Part shown: positions 10,025 to 18,481 of the stretch, piece after piece
Layout: each line of letters begins with the position of its first letter
Numbering within the stretch: the first letter of the stretch is position 1
DNA from: Gammaproteobacteria bacterium
GTDB lineage: Bacteria > Pseudomonadota > Gammaproteobacteria > Pseudomonadales > Azotimanducaceae
DNA: 64,000 bases
NCBI GenBank assembly: GCA_002708765.1
Contig: PAPD01000013.1
Span: forward strand, 97,670 to 161,669
Direction of reading: 5' to 3'
Position numbers and translations under genes: made by a program
Notes under the pieces: generated by a model
Seen by the model: the letters and a program-made list of their open reading frames with translations, nothing else
Databases searched by the model: none
What the model was told of the DNA's origin: nothing

Positions 10025-11497
10025 ATGAAAAAAAATGGAGCCATCGTGGGAATCCTGCTCTCACTTCTTTTCATTCTGTCGCTTAACAGTTATGCGGAGA
10101 ACGCCACCCCCAATTTCGTAGTGATAATGACGGATGATCAGGGGAAGTGGGCGTTGGGGCAATATGACCCAAGAATCCGCACTCCCAATATCGATTATCT
10201 AGCGAGAAATGGTGTGAGATTCGACGAGGCCATTGCCCCCGTTCCAGTCTGCTCGCCAGCAAGAGCAAGTTTTTTTACAGGAAAAATTCCTTCCCAGCAC
10301 GGTGTGCACGATTTTCTGTCAGATAGTGATAGTGGACAGGATGACTGGTTAAAGGACGAGGAACTAATTTCCGAAAAGCTCGCTGAACAGGGCTACCGGG
10401 TTGGGCTTTTCGGAAAATGGCATGCCGACACCAAAGGATGGAAGCCCGCAAAAGGATTCACAGAATGGCTAACGTATGATGAACGGGAAGTCGGATGGAT
10501 AAATCAATACGAACACTCCGGAAAAGTTCATTTCTCAAGGAACGGCAAACCTGTTAAATACACCGGGGTCCAAGCGAGATTTCTGACAGAAAACACGATC
10601 AGGTTTTTTGACCAGAGCAAAGGGAGACCCTTTGCCGCTTTCGTAAATTATGTTGAACCTCATTTTCCATTTGATGGACTCCCTTCCCGGCTAACAGACT
10701 ACTACAAGAACCTGGGAGAAAAAATCGTCAGACTGGAACCCGAATCGGATCTGAAACAACGAGGCGACAGAGTCCAGGATTCTCTGATCGACAAGGAAAC
10801 TTTAAGAAAGACACACGCAAAAAACATCTCACAATATCTCGCAGCCATAACACTGGTTGACGAGCAGGTAGGCCAGATTCTCGATGCCCTCGAAGCAAGA
10901 AACCTGCTAGGGGAGACTTATATAATTTTTACTTCCGATCATGGACACATGACCGGACAGTACTCCCTTTACGGCAAGGGAAACGCAACAAGACCTCAGA
11001 ATCTATACCAGGAATCCATTGAAATCCCCCTCATCATTTATGGTCCTAAGGAAAAAGTCCTTCGCCCCCAGGTAAGAAAAGAATTCGTCAACCTTTACGA
11101 TCTCTTTCCAACGATTATCGGGTTGGCCGGTGCGGAACTTCCGGAAAACTACGACAGCCCTGCGAAAAACCTGACCACGCTCCTCGAAGGAAAAAGTCCG
11201 AAAAAATTCCGATCGTATCAATACGCTGAATATGGGAACGCAAGGATGATACATGACGGCAGATGGAAGCTTGTCCGATACTACAAGAAAAACGAAACCG
11301 GAGACCCACTGGATCGCTGGTACGACCTCACTAGCCAAGATCGGGAAAGATATGCTGTTGCGGCTCCCGAAAAAATTCATGCAAAAAAAATGATCAGCGA
11401 ACTCGAGAGTTTTTTTTCTCGCTACGAAACACCCGATCACTCCGGCAGGAAAATATTTGACCTTCCAAAGCATAATGCGATGGAAGCCTGGCGGTAG
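10025..11497 (+). CDS. Type I sulfatase, exported, Cys-type formylglycine site
   Basis: The product has about 490 residues from the ATG at 10025, preceded by an AAAGGAC site. A signal peptide comes first, then FVVIMTDDQGKWALG, whose Asp pair binds Ca2+. The sulfatase signature VCSPARASFFTGK follows; its Cys is converted to formylglycine by an external enzyme. FTSDHGHMTGQYSLYGKG contributes further metal and substrate ligands. It should hydrolyse a sulfate ester in the periplasm. Substrate is unknown; the downstream GPH transporter hints at a sulfated sugar or glycoside, which is inference. No formylglycine-generating enzyme or anSME gene is in the window. Confidence 0.9.
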   Translation: MKKNGAIVGILLSLLFILSLNSYAENATPNFVVIMTDDQGKWALGQYDPRIRTPNIDYLARNGVRFDEAIAPVPVCSPARASFFTGKIPSQHGVHDFLSDSDSGQDDWLKDEELISEKLAEQGYRVGLFGKWHADTKGWKPAKGFTEWLTYDEREVGWINQYEHSGKVHFSRNGKPVKYTGVQARFLTENTIRFFDQSKGRPFAAFVNYVEPHFPFDGLPSRLTDYYKNLGEKIVRLEPESDLKQRGDRVQDSLIDKETLRKTHAKNISQYLAAITLVDEQVGQILDALEARNLLGETYIIFTSDHGHMTGQYSLYGKGNATRPQNLYQESIEIPLIIYGPKEKVLRPQVRKEFVNLYDLFPTIIGLAGAELPENYDSPAKNLTTLLEGKSPKKFRSYQYAEYGNARMIHDGRWKLVRYYKKNETGDPLDRWYDLTSQDRERYAVAAPEKIHAKKMISELESFFSRYETPDHSGRKIFDLPKHNAMEAWR

Positions 11498-11545
11498 AAA
11501 AAGGATTGTAATCTTTTGAAGGACCAAACATGAATAGAGATTCCC

Positions 11546-12349
11546 ATGTCCATGGATACTGAAGAGGTTTTCGAGATCAATTGTCGAGCCTGGAATAACC
11601 AGTCCAGATCCGAAAAAAGCCCGTGGGTAATCCCAGCCAGCCGGAAAGAAATAAATGAAGCAAGATCTGGCAAATGGGACGTTATTCTCACACCGACCAG
11701 GAAGGTCCCCAGGAAATGGTTCGGACAATTAGAGAACAAATCTGTTCTCTGCCTCGCCTCGGGGGGCGGACAACAAGCCCCTATCCTTGCAGCAGCGGGA
11801 GCGAAAGTTACAAGCTTCGACAATTCCGAGGAACAGCTAAACAAGGATAGGATGGTTGCCAGAAGAGAGAATCTCGAAATTGAATGCCTGAGAGGAAAGA
11901 TGACAGATCTCGGTGCCTTTTCCGATCAGTCTTTCGATATTATCTTTCATCCCATCAGTAACGTTTTCGTTCCGAATGTGGAACTTGTCTGGGAAGAATG
12001 CTACCGGGTGCTGAAAACTGATGGACGACTTCTGGCCGGATTTATGAATCCGCACTTCTATCTTTTTGATCACGAAGACATCAAGAACGGCCTTCTGCCA
12101 CAAGTAAAGTTCATGCTACCCTACAGTGACACATTACATTTTTCCAGAGAACAATTACTGGAAAAAGCAGAGCGAGGAGAGGGAATCGAATTTAGTCATA
12201 GCCTGGACAAACTCATAGGGGGTCAATTATCTGCAGGATTCATGATTGCAGGATTTTACGAGGACCGGTGGACGGATGAAGCGACCCCTATCAGCAAATA
12301 TTTTCCGGTCACGATGGCTACCCTTTCCTTAAAAGCCCAGAATCAATAA
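11546..12349 (+). CDS. Class I SAM-dependent methyltransferase
   Basis: A 267-residue cytosolic protein with a Rossmann methyltransferase core. Motif I is SVLCLASGGGQQAPILAAAG near residue 70, the acidic end of strand 2 is TSFDNSEEQL, and motif IV is FDIIFHPISN. The stretch EECYRVLKTDGRLLAGF matches motif VI of UbiE-like methyltransferases. The acceptor is unknown. It begins 48 bp after the sulfatase and is followed 21 bp later by the transporter gene, so it likely belongs to the same transcript. Confidence 0.83.
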   Translation: MSMDTEEVFEINCRAWNNQSRSEKSPWVIPASRKEINEARSGKWDVILTPTRKVPRKWFGQLENKSVLCLASGGGQQAPILAAAGAKVTSFDNSEEQLNKDRMVARRENLEIECLRGKMTDLGAFSDQSFDIIFHPISNVFVPNVELVWEECYRVLKTDGRLLAGFMNPHFYLFDHEDIKNGLLPQVKFMLPYSDTLHFSREQLLEKAERGEGIEFSHSLDKLIGGQLSAGFMIAGFYEDRWTDEATPISKYFPVTMATLSLKAQNQ

Positions 12350-12370
12350 CCTCGGAAACGAATAATAAGC

Positions 12371-13726
12371 ATGCCAGCGTCAAACCCCTCTGATAGGATT
12401 GCTCGAACGAAACTCCTTGCGTTCGGTATACCTGAATACGCTATCTATCTGAGCTCGATTCCAATCACACTCTACATCCCCTATGTCTACTCAGCCGACC
12501 TTGGTCTGGAGCTAGCTCATATCGGATTGATCCTGATGTTAGCCCGGATCACTGATGTAATAACGGACCCCTTGATCGGTTTTCTTAGTGACAGAACAAG
12601 GAGCCGATTCGGAAGACGAAAACCCTGGATGGCAATAGGGGCGCTGATCATGATGACATCTGCCTATTTATTGTTTAACCCTCAAGGGGATGTCACAAAC
12701 ACCTACCTTCTGATCTGGTCTATGCTTCTCTGGTTAGGCTGGACCATGATCAACATTCCTTACTACGCTTGGGGAGCCGAGCTGTCAGACAATTATGATG
12801 AGAGGACCCGGATTACTGGATGGAGACAGGTCTTCGCTTACGCAGGAAACGTTACGGTCCTGGCGGTTCCTGCGATGGCAAACGAAATAACGGGGTTCGG
12901 AGGGCTGCCCAGGGAAGGGTTGACCATAATAGGAACCATTGCCCTCATCGCTCTCCCGACAACAATTGCGATTACGCTTTATTTCATTCCCGAAAGAAAT
13001 TCCTACGGCCGTTCAACGCTTTCACTGGCAACAAATTTTAAAGCTGTCTGGAAAAATGGTTCCTTTAAGCTGGTATGGATAGCCTTCATGCTTAAGTACA
13101 TGGGGGCCGCCTGGGGGTCCGCTCTCTTCATGCTGTTTGCCGTGCATGTGGTCGGAGAGAAAGAAAATGTGGCCGCCATTTTACTGGGACATTACTTCCT
13201 GCAACTGCTTACATTACCGCTCTGGGTCCGCCTCTCGGAGCGCATTGGCAAAAAAGAGACCTATATTATCGGAGGCATGATTTTTACCCTAGTCATCCCG
13301 ATGTTTTTGCTGATAGGTCATGGAGATACCATGCTTCTGGTCTTTGTGCTGGCATGTGTTGGTGCCTCAGGCAGTTACTTTACCGCGATTTCAATGTCCA
13401 TGAAGGCAGACGTCATTGAAATCGCGTCACACAGAGCGGGCGAGAATGTTGCTGGCGCCTATATAGCAATCTGGTCACTCGGACAAAAAATGATCGGAGC
13501 GATTGCACTAGGAATCTGCCTTCCCTTGTTACAGTACCTCGGTTTTGACTCGCAAGGTGAAAATGGTCCAAGGGAACTGCAGATTTTATCGCTAATGTAT
13601 GTTGTACCACAGGCACTCATGTACGTGGGCGCGGTCGCATTTGTCTGGAGATATCCGATCAATTCCAGGAGACTGGAAAGGATGCGAAAGGCGTTCAAAA
13701 AACGCAATGCTCGGGCCTCAGGTTAG
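12371..13726 (+). CDS. GPH-family sugar/cation symporter
   Basis: This is a 451-residue membrane protein with about 12 helices. The family signature RITDVITDPLIGFLSDRTRS is followed by RFGRRKPWMAIGA at the helix 2-3 loop, and NIPYYAWGAELSDNYDERTR is the second conserved segment. It probably imports a sugar-like substrate with Na+ or H+. It closes the PhoD, sulfatase, methyltransferase, transporter run. It resembles the other GPH protein at 4891-6333 only at family level, so the two are not a recent duplication. Confidence 0.88.
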   Translation: MPASNPSDRIARTKLLAFGIPEYAIYLSSIPITLYIPYVYSADLGLELAHIGLILMLARITDVITDPLIGFLSDRTRSRFGRRKPWMAIGALIMMTSAYLLFNPQGDVTNTYLLIWSMLLWLGWTMINIPYYAWGAELSDNYDERTRITGWRQVFAYAGNVTVLAVPAMANEITGFGGLPREGLTIIGTIALIALPTTIAITLYFIPERNSYGRSTLSLATNFKAVWKNGSFKLVWIAFMLKYMGAAWGSALFMLFAVHVVGEKENVAAILLGHYFLQLLTLPLWVRLSERIGKKETYIIGGMIFTLVIPMFLLIGHGDTMLLVFVLACVGASGSYFTAISMSMKADVIEIASHRAGENVAGAYIAIWSLGQKMIGAIALGICLPLLQYLGFDSQGENGPRELQILSLMYVVPQALMYVGAVAFVWRYPINSRRLERMRKAFKKRNARASG

Positions 13727-13756
13727 TCCCCGGTACGACACGAACTCCCGGAACAT

Positions 13757-14032
13757 TCAAAGACTTTTTCCTAACTGTTTATTGTTTCTCCAACCGGATT
13801 CGGCCTGACTTTTTACGTAATAAACAATAAGAGCGGCCTCTGCTAGCGGAGAAAGAAAAATCCGTGTGGTCGCCCTCGCTCGGCTTTCGGTGATAAACCA
13901 GAGGGCGTCTCCTTTTGCCATTCCCATACTGGAAACGGGGTAAACGAAAAGATCGGCGACCCCCGGGTTTTTGGTTACATGAACCTTCATATGTGCGTCG
14001 GGTACCGAGTGAGTCTGGAAAATTATGGCCAT
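13757..14032 (-). CDS. DUF6150-like small repeat protein (7(1) septoil-knot type)
   Basis: A 91-residue product composed of short repeats of the form ADxxVYxxxSxxxA: AHMKVHVTKNPGVADLFVY, GDALWFITESRARATTRIF, AALIVYYVKSQAESGWRN. The central DALWF and the ending SGWRN are features I associate with the DUF6150 family, whose structure is a seven-fold beta knot. Function is not established. The ATG at 14030-14032 follows GAGGGAG on the minus strand. An in-frame ATG eight codons upstream lacks a good site, so the shorter start is preferred. It lies on the same strand as the T6SS operon but is separated from it by about 1.3 kb. Confidence 0.75.
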   Translation of the reverse strand: MAIIFQTHSVPDAHMKVHVTKNPGVADLFVYPVSSMGMAKGDALWFITESRARATTRIFLSPLAEAALIVYYVKSQAESGWRNNKQLGKSL

Positions 14033-14155
14033 TGGCTCCCTCTCAACCAGGAACATTATTAAGATTCTGAATCTCTCTTCAGGGATTTTGCGAGAGACTA
14101 CTGATCCCTCCCAAGATATACTATTTTCAACTGAAACTTAACGAGAATTAGCGGA

Positions 14156-14764
14156 TTGAAAAAAATTTTAGCGGGCATAGCGATTCTCACGACCGGATAC
14201 GGAATCGCCCTATTGTTGCCTCCCGATCAGATTCCATACCTGAAGAACGTTAACTTTTCCCTCATAAAAACCGAGGCTGCGGATGCGGTTACTGACGCAG
14301 TTGATAAAATAACCGAAACAGACAAGGGCAAAGGGAGCGCTGCTAAAGGCTTATCTGATAACGAAGATTCCCGGGATCTCGAGTCAAAGCTCAATGAAAA
14401 TCCGACTTATCTTCGGGAAGTCGATCTTTTCCAGATTCCCGGTTTGGGTGAAACTTTTTCGCTTAGGGTGGGCCCGCCCTTGCCTGCAGAAACTGCAAAG
14501 GATCTCCAGGAAAAGTTGCCGTCAGCAGCGCCTGCTTATGCAGCAAGATTTCAGACGGCAACCGGAGTTGCCAAGGCCATCGTCCTGTATGGCGAACTGG
14601 AAAACCGGGATCAGGCGGAGCTTCTCCGTGACTCGTTGCAGCCCGCGGTAGCGGAGAGGCTAGAGGTAGTCTATTTGCCGGCCTGTGTTGCTGAGGGTGA
14701 TACCGACGATGCCGGTTTTTATTGCGGGGAAGACCCTCCCGAAGAGGTCGAGCCGGCTCCCTGA
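14156..14764 (+). CDS. Membrane-anchored protein with a possible SPOR-like C-terminal domain
   Basis: About 202 residues from a TTG at 14156. There is an N-terminal hydrophobic anchor (ILAGIAILTTGYGIALLL), a polar Lys/Glu/Asp-rich linker (about residues 35-80), and a compact C-terminal domain. In that domain FSLRVGPPLPAETAKDLQEK and AIVLYGELENRDQAELLRDSL recall the alternating strand and helix of SPOR (peptidoglycan-binding) domains. This is a weak match. Three Cys occur near the C-terminus. The ribosome site is poor, so the start is uncertain. It is transcribed towards the end of the T6SS operon. Confidence 0.6.
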   Translation: MKKILAGIAILTTGYGIALLLPPDQIPYLKNVNFSLIKTEAADAVTDAVDKITETDKGKGSAAKGLSDNEDSRDLESKLNENPTYLREVDLFQIPGLGETFSLRVGPPLPAETAKDLQEKLPSAAPAYAARFQTATGVAKAIVLYGELENRDQAELLRDSLQPAVAERLEVVYLPACVAEGDTDDAGFYCGEDPPEEVEPAP

Positions 14765-14860
14765 ACAAATCACTAAATCCCTCAAATTTAACCCGGCACT
14801 TGAAAAAGGTAGCAAGACAGGCGTATTGTGCGAACAAAGTAGTGACAATCCGGGTTCAGC

Positions 14861-15253
14861 TTGGCAAACACAATAAGAAATCAGGGCAGGAACGCTATAG
14901 ATCTGATCGGAATTCATACCGGAGGAAGACCCGACCTGCAGCTGGGCAGACTTCACCCTGGGAAAGCAATGACCAGATCGCTCCATGGAGCTGCCCGAAT
15001 GCCCTCCCCTAACCTGGCCAGAAACCCGGCCCGCCCCCTGACAGAACCGTTACCGGTGAGACTGCAGACGCTCATGAGTTACGAAGCACCGTCCGATATA
15101 AGAAAAAGACTTGCTACTGGCATTTCATCCCCGGGCAATATTGGAAGATCGCCCGACAATTTTCTTTCCTTCGACAAACCGCGGGGTTATGGCATGACGA
15201 ACCCAGACGAGGCCCAAGAAATACGATCCGGAACTATCTCGAGAACATTCTAG
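14861..15253 (+). CDS. Hypothetical protein, weakly supported
   Basis: An open frame of 130 codons starting at TTG 14861 and ending just before the convergent T6SS end gene. The product is basic and Pro/Arg/Gly-rich (ARNPARPLTEPLPVRLQ), without signal peptide or recognised domain. No clear ribosome binding site precedes it. Several stops separate it from the preceding gene although they share a frame. It could be a real small protein linked to the T6SS end genes, or a chance frame. I cannot assign a function. Confidence 0.35.
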   Translation: MANTIRNQGRNAIDLIGIHTGGRPDLQLGRLHPGKAMTRSLHGAARMPSPNLARNPARPLTEPLPVRLQTLMSYEAPSDIRKRLATGISSPGNIGRSPDNFLSFDKPRGYGMTNPDEAQEIRSGTISRTF

Positions 15254-15322
15254 ATCTGCTGCTCCTGCGACTGATTTTCTTCTGGGACCCCAGCCCGAGA
15301 AGTCTTTCTGTAACGAAAGTTC

Positions 15323-17101
15323 TTATTCTCTGGTCGGGCGGGCCTGCGGCCTAGGCGGAAGAGGCGGCGCAGCAGATGATGGTCTAGGAGGTAAAGAAGG
15401 AGCCGAGGCCGCTTTAAAGGATCGAAGCGGAGAAGCAGACGGTCCATAAACCCTCTTCCGAATACTGGACATGGCCCAGTTTGCGTTCGAACGCAAATGT
15501 TCACCAGCTCTACTAGCAGCGGCACTCAAATTTATGCTCGCGGCATGGGCCTGGAAACTCAATTTTTTGCCGGCCGAATATACTCTGTCTCCGAAAGTTC
15601 TTTTCGTGCGGACAACCAATCTCTCATCCAGCAAGCCCGAAATGTCATCTACTCCCGGTTTCTTGGGTGGCTCTAATCCAAACCAACGCTCAGGCAAATC
15701 ATTAGATAAATTCTGAGGAGAATACTTAGTTAAAGGCTGGTTAGTAATCCGGTGAGCGTCAAGATAATCCATCATGTCCGCAGACTGAACCATCGCCTTA
15801 TGCTCCTCCTTTTTCTCCATCTTCGAAATTCTCTTTTTGACCTTCTCCTCAGCAACCGATTTAACATCCAGATCTTCGGTAAATCTGCTTGCTGCCTTCC
15901 TTAATCGACCCAGACCGGGAAATTTCGGTAGGCCCTTGAACATGCCCCCCGAACTCAGCTCTTTTGCCGCGTCGCCGAGGCCTGTGTGTTCACTTATTTT
16001 CTCAGCAATCTCACCCGCTTTTTCCGAGACTGCATTCTTCCCGGAGCTAATTAGGCTCCGTTTCGCGTAATGCTGCATGCCTCGGCCTTTAGCCCTCGCC
16101 GCCGATCCGAGAAAGTCAGCAGTGCCGTCCTCGAGCTCATCGAAATTCGATTCATCAAGTAACTGACCCGCTTTATGCAGGTTGTATCTTTTTTCCAACG
16201 CACCTGCAGCTTTTCCTGCTCCCTTGACAGCACCGGCAACACCCGCCGTCGTCTCGGCTGCAGCCGCACCCACAACTATCGCTGCTTCAACGGGGGCTGC
16301 AGCACCCCCAGTGGCAACGGTCGCGGCCGCTCCAATAGCCGCCGCCGCTTCTGCTCCTCTTGCAACCTTGGTGGCTCTTTTCTGGAGCTTATCTGCACCA
16401 GCGGCTACCTGGGATCCAACGGTTTTCTTGTCTTCCAGAGCAGTTGCCTCCGGATTTTTCTCTCGGAGCTGCTCGTAGAGTTTCTGATTTGCTTTAGCTT
16501 CACCAAGCATATGCTCCTGTTCTTCCCATTTCATTCGCAATGCGTCTTTCTTTTCTGCATTGGTCTCGGCTTCTGCCTGCTCTTTTATTCCCTCATATTT
16601 CTCTTTAAATTTTCCCCAGGTCTCCGGCTCTTGTAGTAACTTTGCAGCGCCTGCTCTCCTGTTGATGAGCTTCTCCTGGCTTTCCATATGAATAGCGGAC
16701 CGACCCCGTGCCAGAACAGCTCCAAGGTCTAACTTACCCGTGCTGTGCTCGTTTCTAGCCGACTCTTTTTTTTCAAGCTTTTCCGGGCTAGGTCTCACTA
16801 TCAGCTTCTCTCTGTCTACCTCCTTTCGTTCCGGTGCTAAAGATTCTAATAAATCCCGGTTCTTGGCGGCCGTATTCGCCAATCGTCTTTCGTCACGGGA
16901 AAGAGATAAGCGCGCGCGTAAGTTGTTCACTCTCTTCATCATCGGACCGGCGCCTGCCTGCCTTTCCGCAAAAGCATGGACTCGTTTTGCTCTTTCATTT
17001 GTCGCACGACCAGCGTTCTCGGTATTTAACTTCTGTGTCTGTTGTAACCGATTTTTTTCAAATTCTTCCGAGTGATCTCCTTTTATCCTTCTCCTACTCA
17101 T
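15323..17101 (-). CDS. T6SS-linked Ala-rich coiled-coil protein with C-terminal PPRP motifs, unknown function
   Basis: No known family is recognised. The 592-residue product is highly charged and helical for residues 1-240 (long Lys/Glu/Arg coiled-coil stretches). It then has an Ala/Gly-rich hydrophobic segment (about 245-300, AAAAIGAAATVATGGAAAP and following) able to form one or two membrane-inserting helices with Gly spacing. A mixed helical region follows, and finally a Pro-rich tail with SLPPRP and APPLPPRP in the last 25 residues. There is no signal peptide. It is the last gene of the T6SS operon, about 100 bp after the 417-residue gene. The position and the mix of coiled coil plus Gly-zipper hydrophobic patch would suit a T6SS effector or accessory protein; this is inference. 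Confidence 0.75.
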   Translation of the reverse strand: MSRRRIKGDHSEEFEKNRLQQTQKLNTENAGRATNERAKRVHAFAERQAGAGPMMKRVNNLRARLSLSRDERRLANTAAKNRDLLESLAPERKEVDREKLIVRPSPEKLEKKESARNEHSTGKLDLGAVLARGRSAIHMESQEKLINRRAGAAKLLQEPETWGKFKEKYEGIKEQAEAETNAEKKDALRMKWEEQEHMLGEAKANQKLYEQLREKNPEATALEDKKTVGSQVAAGADKLQKRATKVARGAEAAAAIGAAATVATGGAAAPVEAAIVVGAAAAETTAGVAGAVKGAGKAAGALEKRYNLHKAGQLLDESNFDELEDGTADFLGSAARAKGRGMQHYAKRSLISSGKNAVSEKAGEIAEKISEHTGLGDAAKELSSGGMFKGLPKFPGLGRLRKAASRFTEDLDVKSVAEEKVKKRISKMEKKEEHKAMVQSADMMDYLDAHRITNQPLTKYSPQNLSNDLPERWFGLEPPKKPGVDDISGLLDERLVVRTKRTFGDRVYSAGKKLSFQAHAASINLSAAASRAGEHLRSNANWAMSSIRKRVYGPSASPLRSFKAASAPSLPPRPSSAAPPLPPRPQARPTRE

Positions 17102-17205
17102 CTAGACACCCTCTCCTGAATAAAATTCTATGTATTGTCTCGCTGTCAAAAAATGATCAGATAATCCTTGCCCCGGGACTCTTTTCTTTCTGGCATTTTG
17201 AAGTT

Positions 17206-18459
17206 TCACTTGCCCGGGTTCCCGCTCTGCTGATAACTGGCTCCCCGGGGGTTCTGGTGACCAGCACTTCGAGCTAGCACCTGAGCATTTCTCGCGGCCT
17301 CTGCATTGCTTGAGCGCGCCTGCGCTTTATTCTGATCCGGCCCCGACACAGAACCTCTCAATACTCCTACCGCTTTTTTAAACCCCTCACCCAACAGATT
17401 ACCTCCGATGCCTCCGCCAACGGATTTAGAGATTGCCCCCGCCGCAAGTCCGATCCCCAGGCTCCCCGGCTGTCTCTTAATATTATCAACGGAACTCCCC
17501 CCTTTTCCGTCGGATTTCCAATTACCCTGAGCGGCGTTCCCTCGGACTAACTCCGAACTGATGTTTCTCTTGAACATCTCGTCTCCCGATGCCCTCTCAC
17601 CCCCGTGCTCCGCCTCGTAGGCCTCATGGCCAGTCTTCGCATAGCCCTCGGCTGCTTTCTCTGCAAACTGCCCTCCTCTGTAAGACAAGCCCGCGGAAAT
17701 AACGCTAGAAGCAGCCGCGGTAGCCACAGCACCCGCTCCGGTTATACTAGCTGCTTTCGTTACCGCTTTTCCGACCAAACCGACATTAGCCGAGGCCATT
17801 CTATAATTAGACGCGGTATCTTCCGCCTGAGCCGCCTCCTGATTTTCAGCCAGGTAATCCTGGGTGGTCGATCTTATCTGTCCAGCGATGCCTCTTGAAT
17901 CTTCGCGTTCCTGTCTGGCATGAGTAAGACCCTGCGTTAGTCGCTCCGGAACACCTAAGCCTTTTGCTAAACTCTCGGCTCCGGCATATAGCTTGTCTGC
18001 ACCAATGCTGAATCTATTGCTCAATGAATCCTCGCTACTTCTTGATCGCACCCAGGCATTTTCCATTCGCTTTTCTTCGGTGACTTGGCTTTGTTTATGC
18101 ATAGACCCCGGTCCCTTTAGAAGGGCAGCGGACAAAGCCGGATTATTGAAGGCACTCCTCACACTGCTCTCCCGGGATTGGCCAGGTCCTTGAGAAACGA
18201 CGCCTACCTTATTCATGTCGAGGGCAGCATTGGCACCCCTTCCCTGCGCAGTCGCTTCAGCTCTCTGGGAAGCCGACAATCTCGAACCCATTGTAAAACC
18301 GAGACTGGATCCCAGCCGGGAGATCTGATTCAGACCAAATTCCTTCAGATTATTTGCTGCTCTTCGGGCTTCTCCGATGTACCCACTGCCCGCCTGTGCC
18401 TGCGCACGAGCATGTGCCTGAATCCTGGTTTGAAGACCTGTCTCTTCCTTCGTCGCCAT
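17206..18459 (-). CDS. T6SS-linked Ala/Gly/Ser-rich protein, unknown function
   Basis: I do not recognise a family. The 417-residue product has a low-complexity Gln/Ala-rich start (QAHARAQAQAGSG) and polar helical stretches. Near residues 225-265 there is an Ala/Gly-rich hydrophobic segment, ASITGAGAVATAAASSVISAG. A second Gly-rich one, GIGLAAGAISKSVGGGIGGN, lies near residue 340. These look like glycine-zipper membrane segments. The C-terminus is Gln/Asn/Arg-rich and probably disordered. It lies 22 bp downstream of tssA, so it is very likely in the T6SS transcript. Its general build parallels the next gene, and both may be secreted or envelope-associated. Confidence 0.72.
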   Translation of the reverse strand: MATKEETGLQTRIQAHARAQAQAGSGYIGEARRAANNLKEFGLNQISRLGSSLGFTMGSRLSASQRAEATAQGRGANAALDMNKVGVVSQGPGQSRESSVRSAFNNPALSAALLKGPGSMHKQSQVTEEKRMENAWVRSRSSEDSLSNRFSIGADKLYAGAESLAKGLGVPERLTQGLTHARQEREDSRGIAGQIRSTTQDYLAENQEAAQAEDTASNYRMASANVGLVGKAVTKAASITGAGAVATAAASSVISAGLSYRGGQFAEKAAEGYAKTGHEAYEAEHGGERASGDEMFKRNISSELVRGNAAQGNWKSDGKGGSSVDNIKRQPGSLGIGLAAGAISKSVGGGIGGNLLGEGFKKAVGVLRGSVSGPDQNKAQARSSNAEAARNAQVLARSAGHQNPRGASYQQSGNPGK

Positions 18460-18481
18460 TGCTATGCTACGCGAGTCGAGG

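Noticed and set aside
11003..11728. Minus-strand frame of 241 codons
   Set aside because: It lies antisense to the sulfatase and methyltransferase, is rich in Phe, Cys and His in an unlikely pattern, and matches nothing recognisable.
16175..16636. Plus-strand Cys/Ser/Phe-rich frames opposite the 592-residue gene
   Set aside because: They mirror the Ala-rich codons of the minus-strand gene and have no ribosome site or domain.
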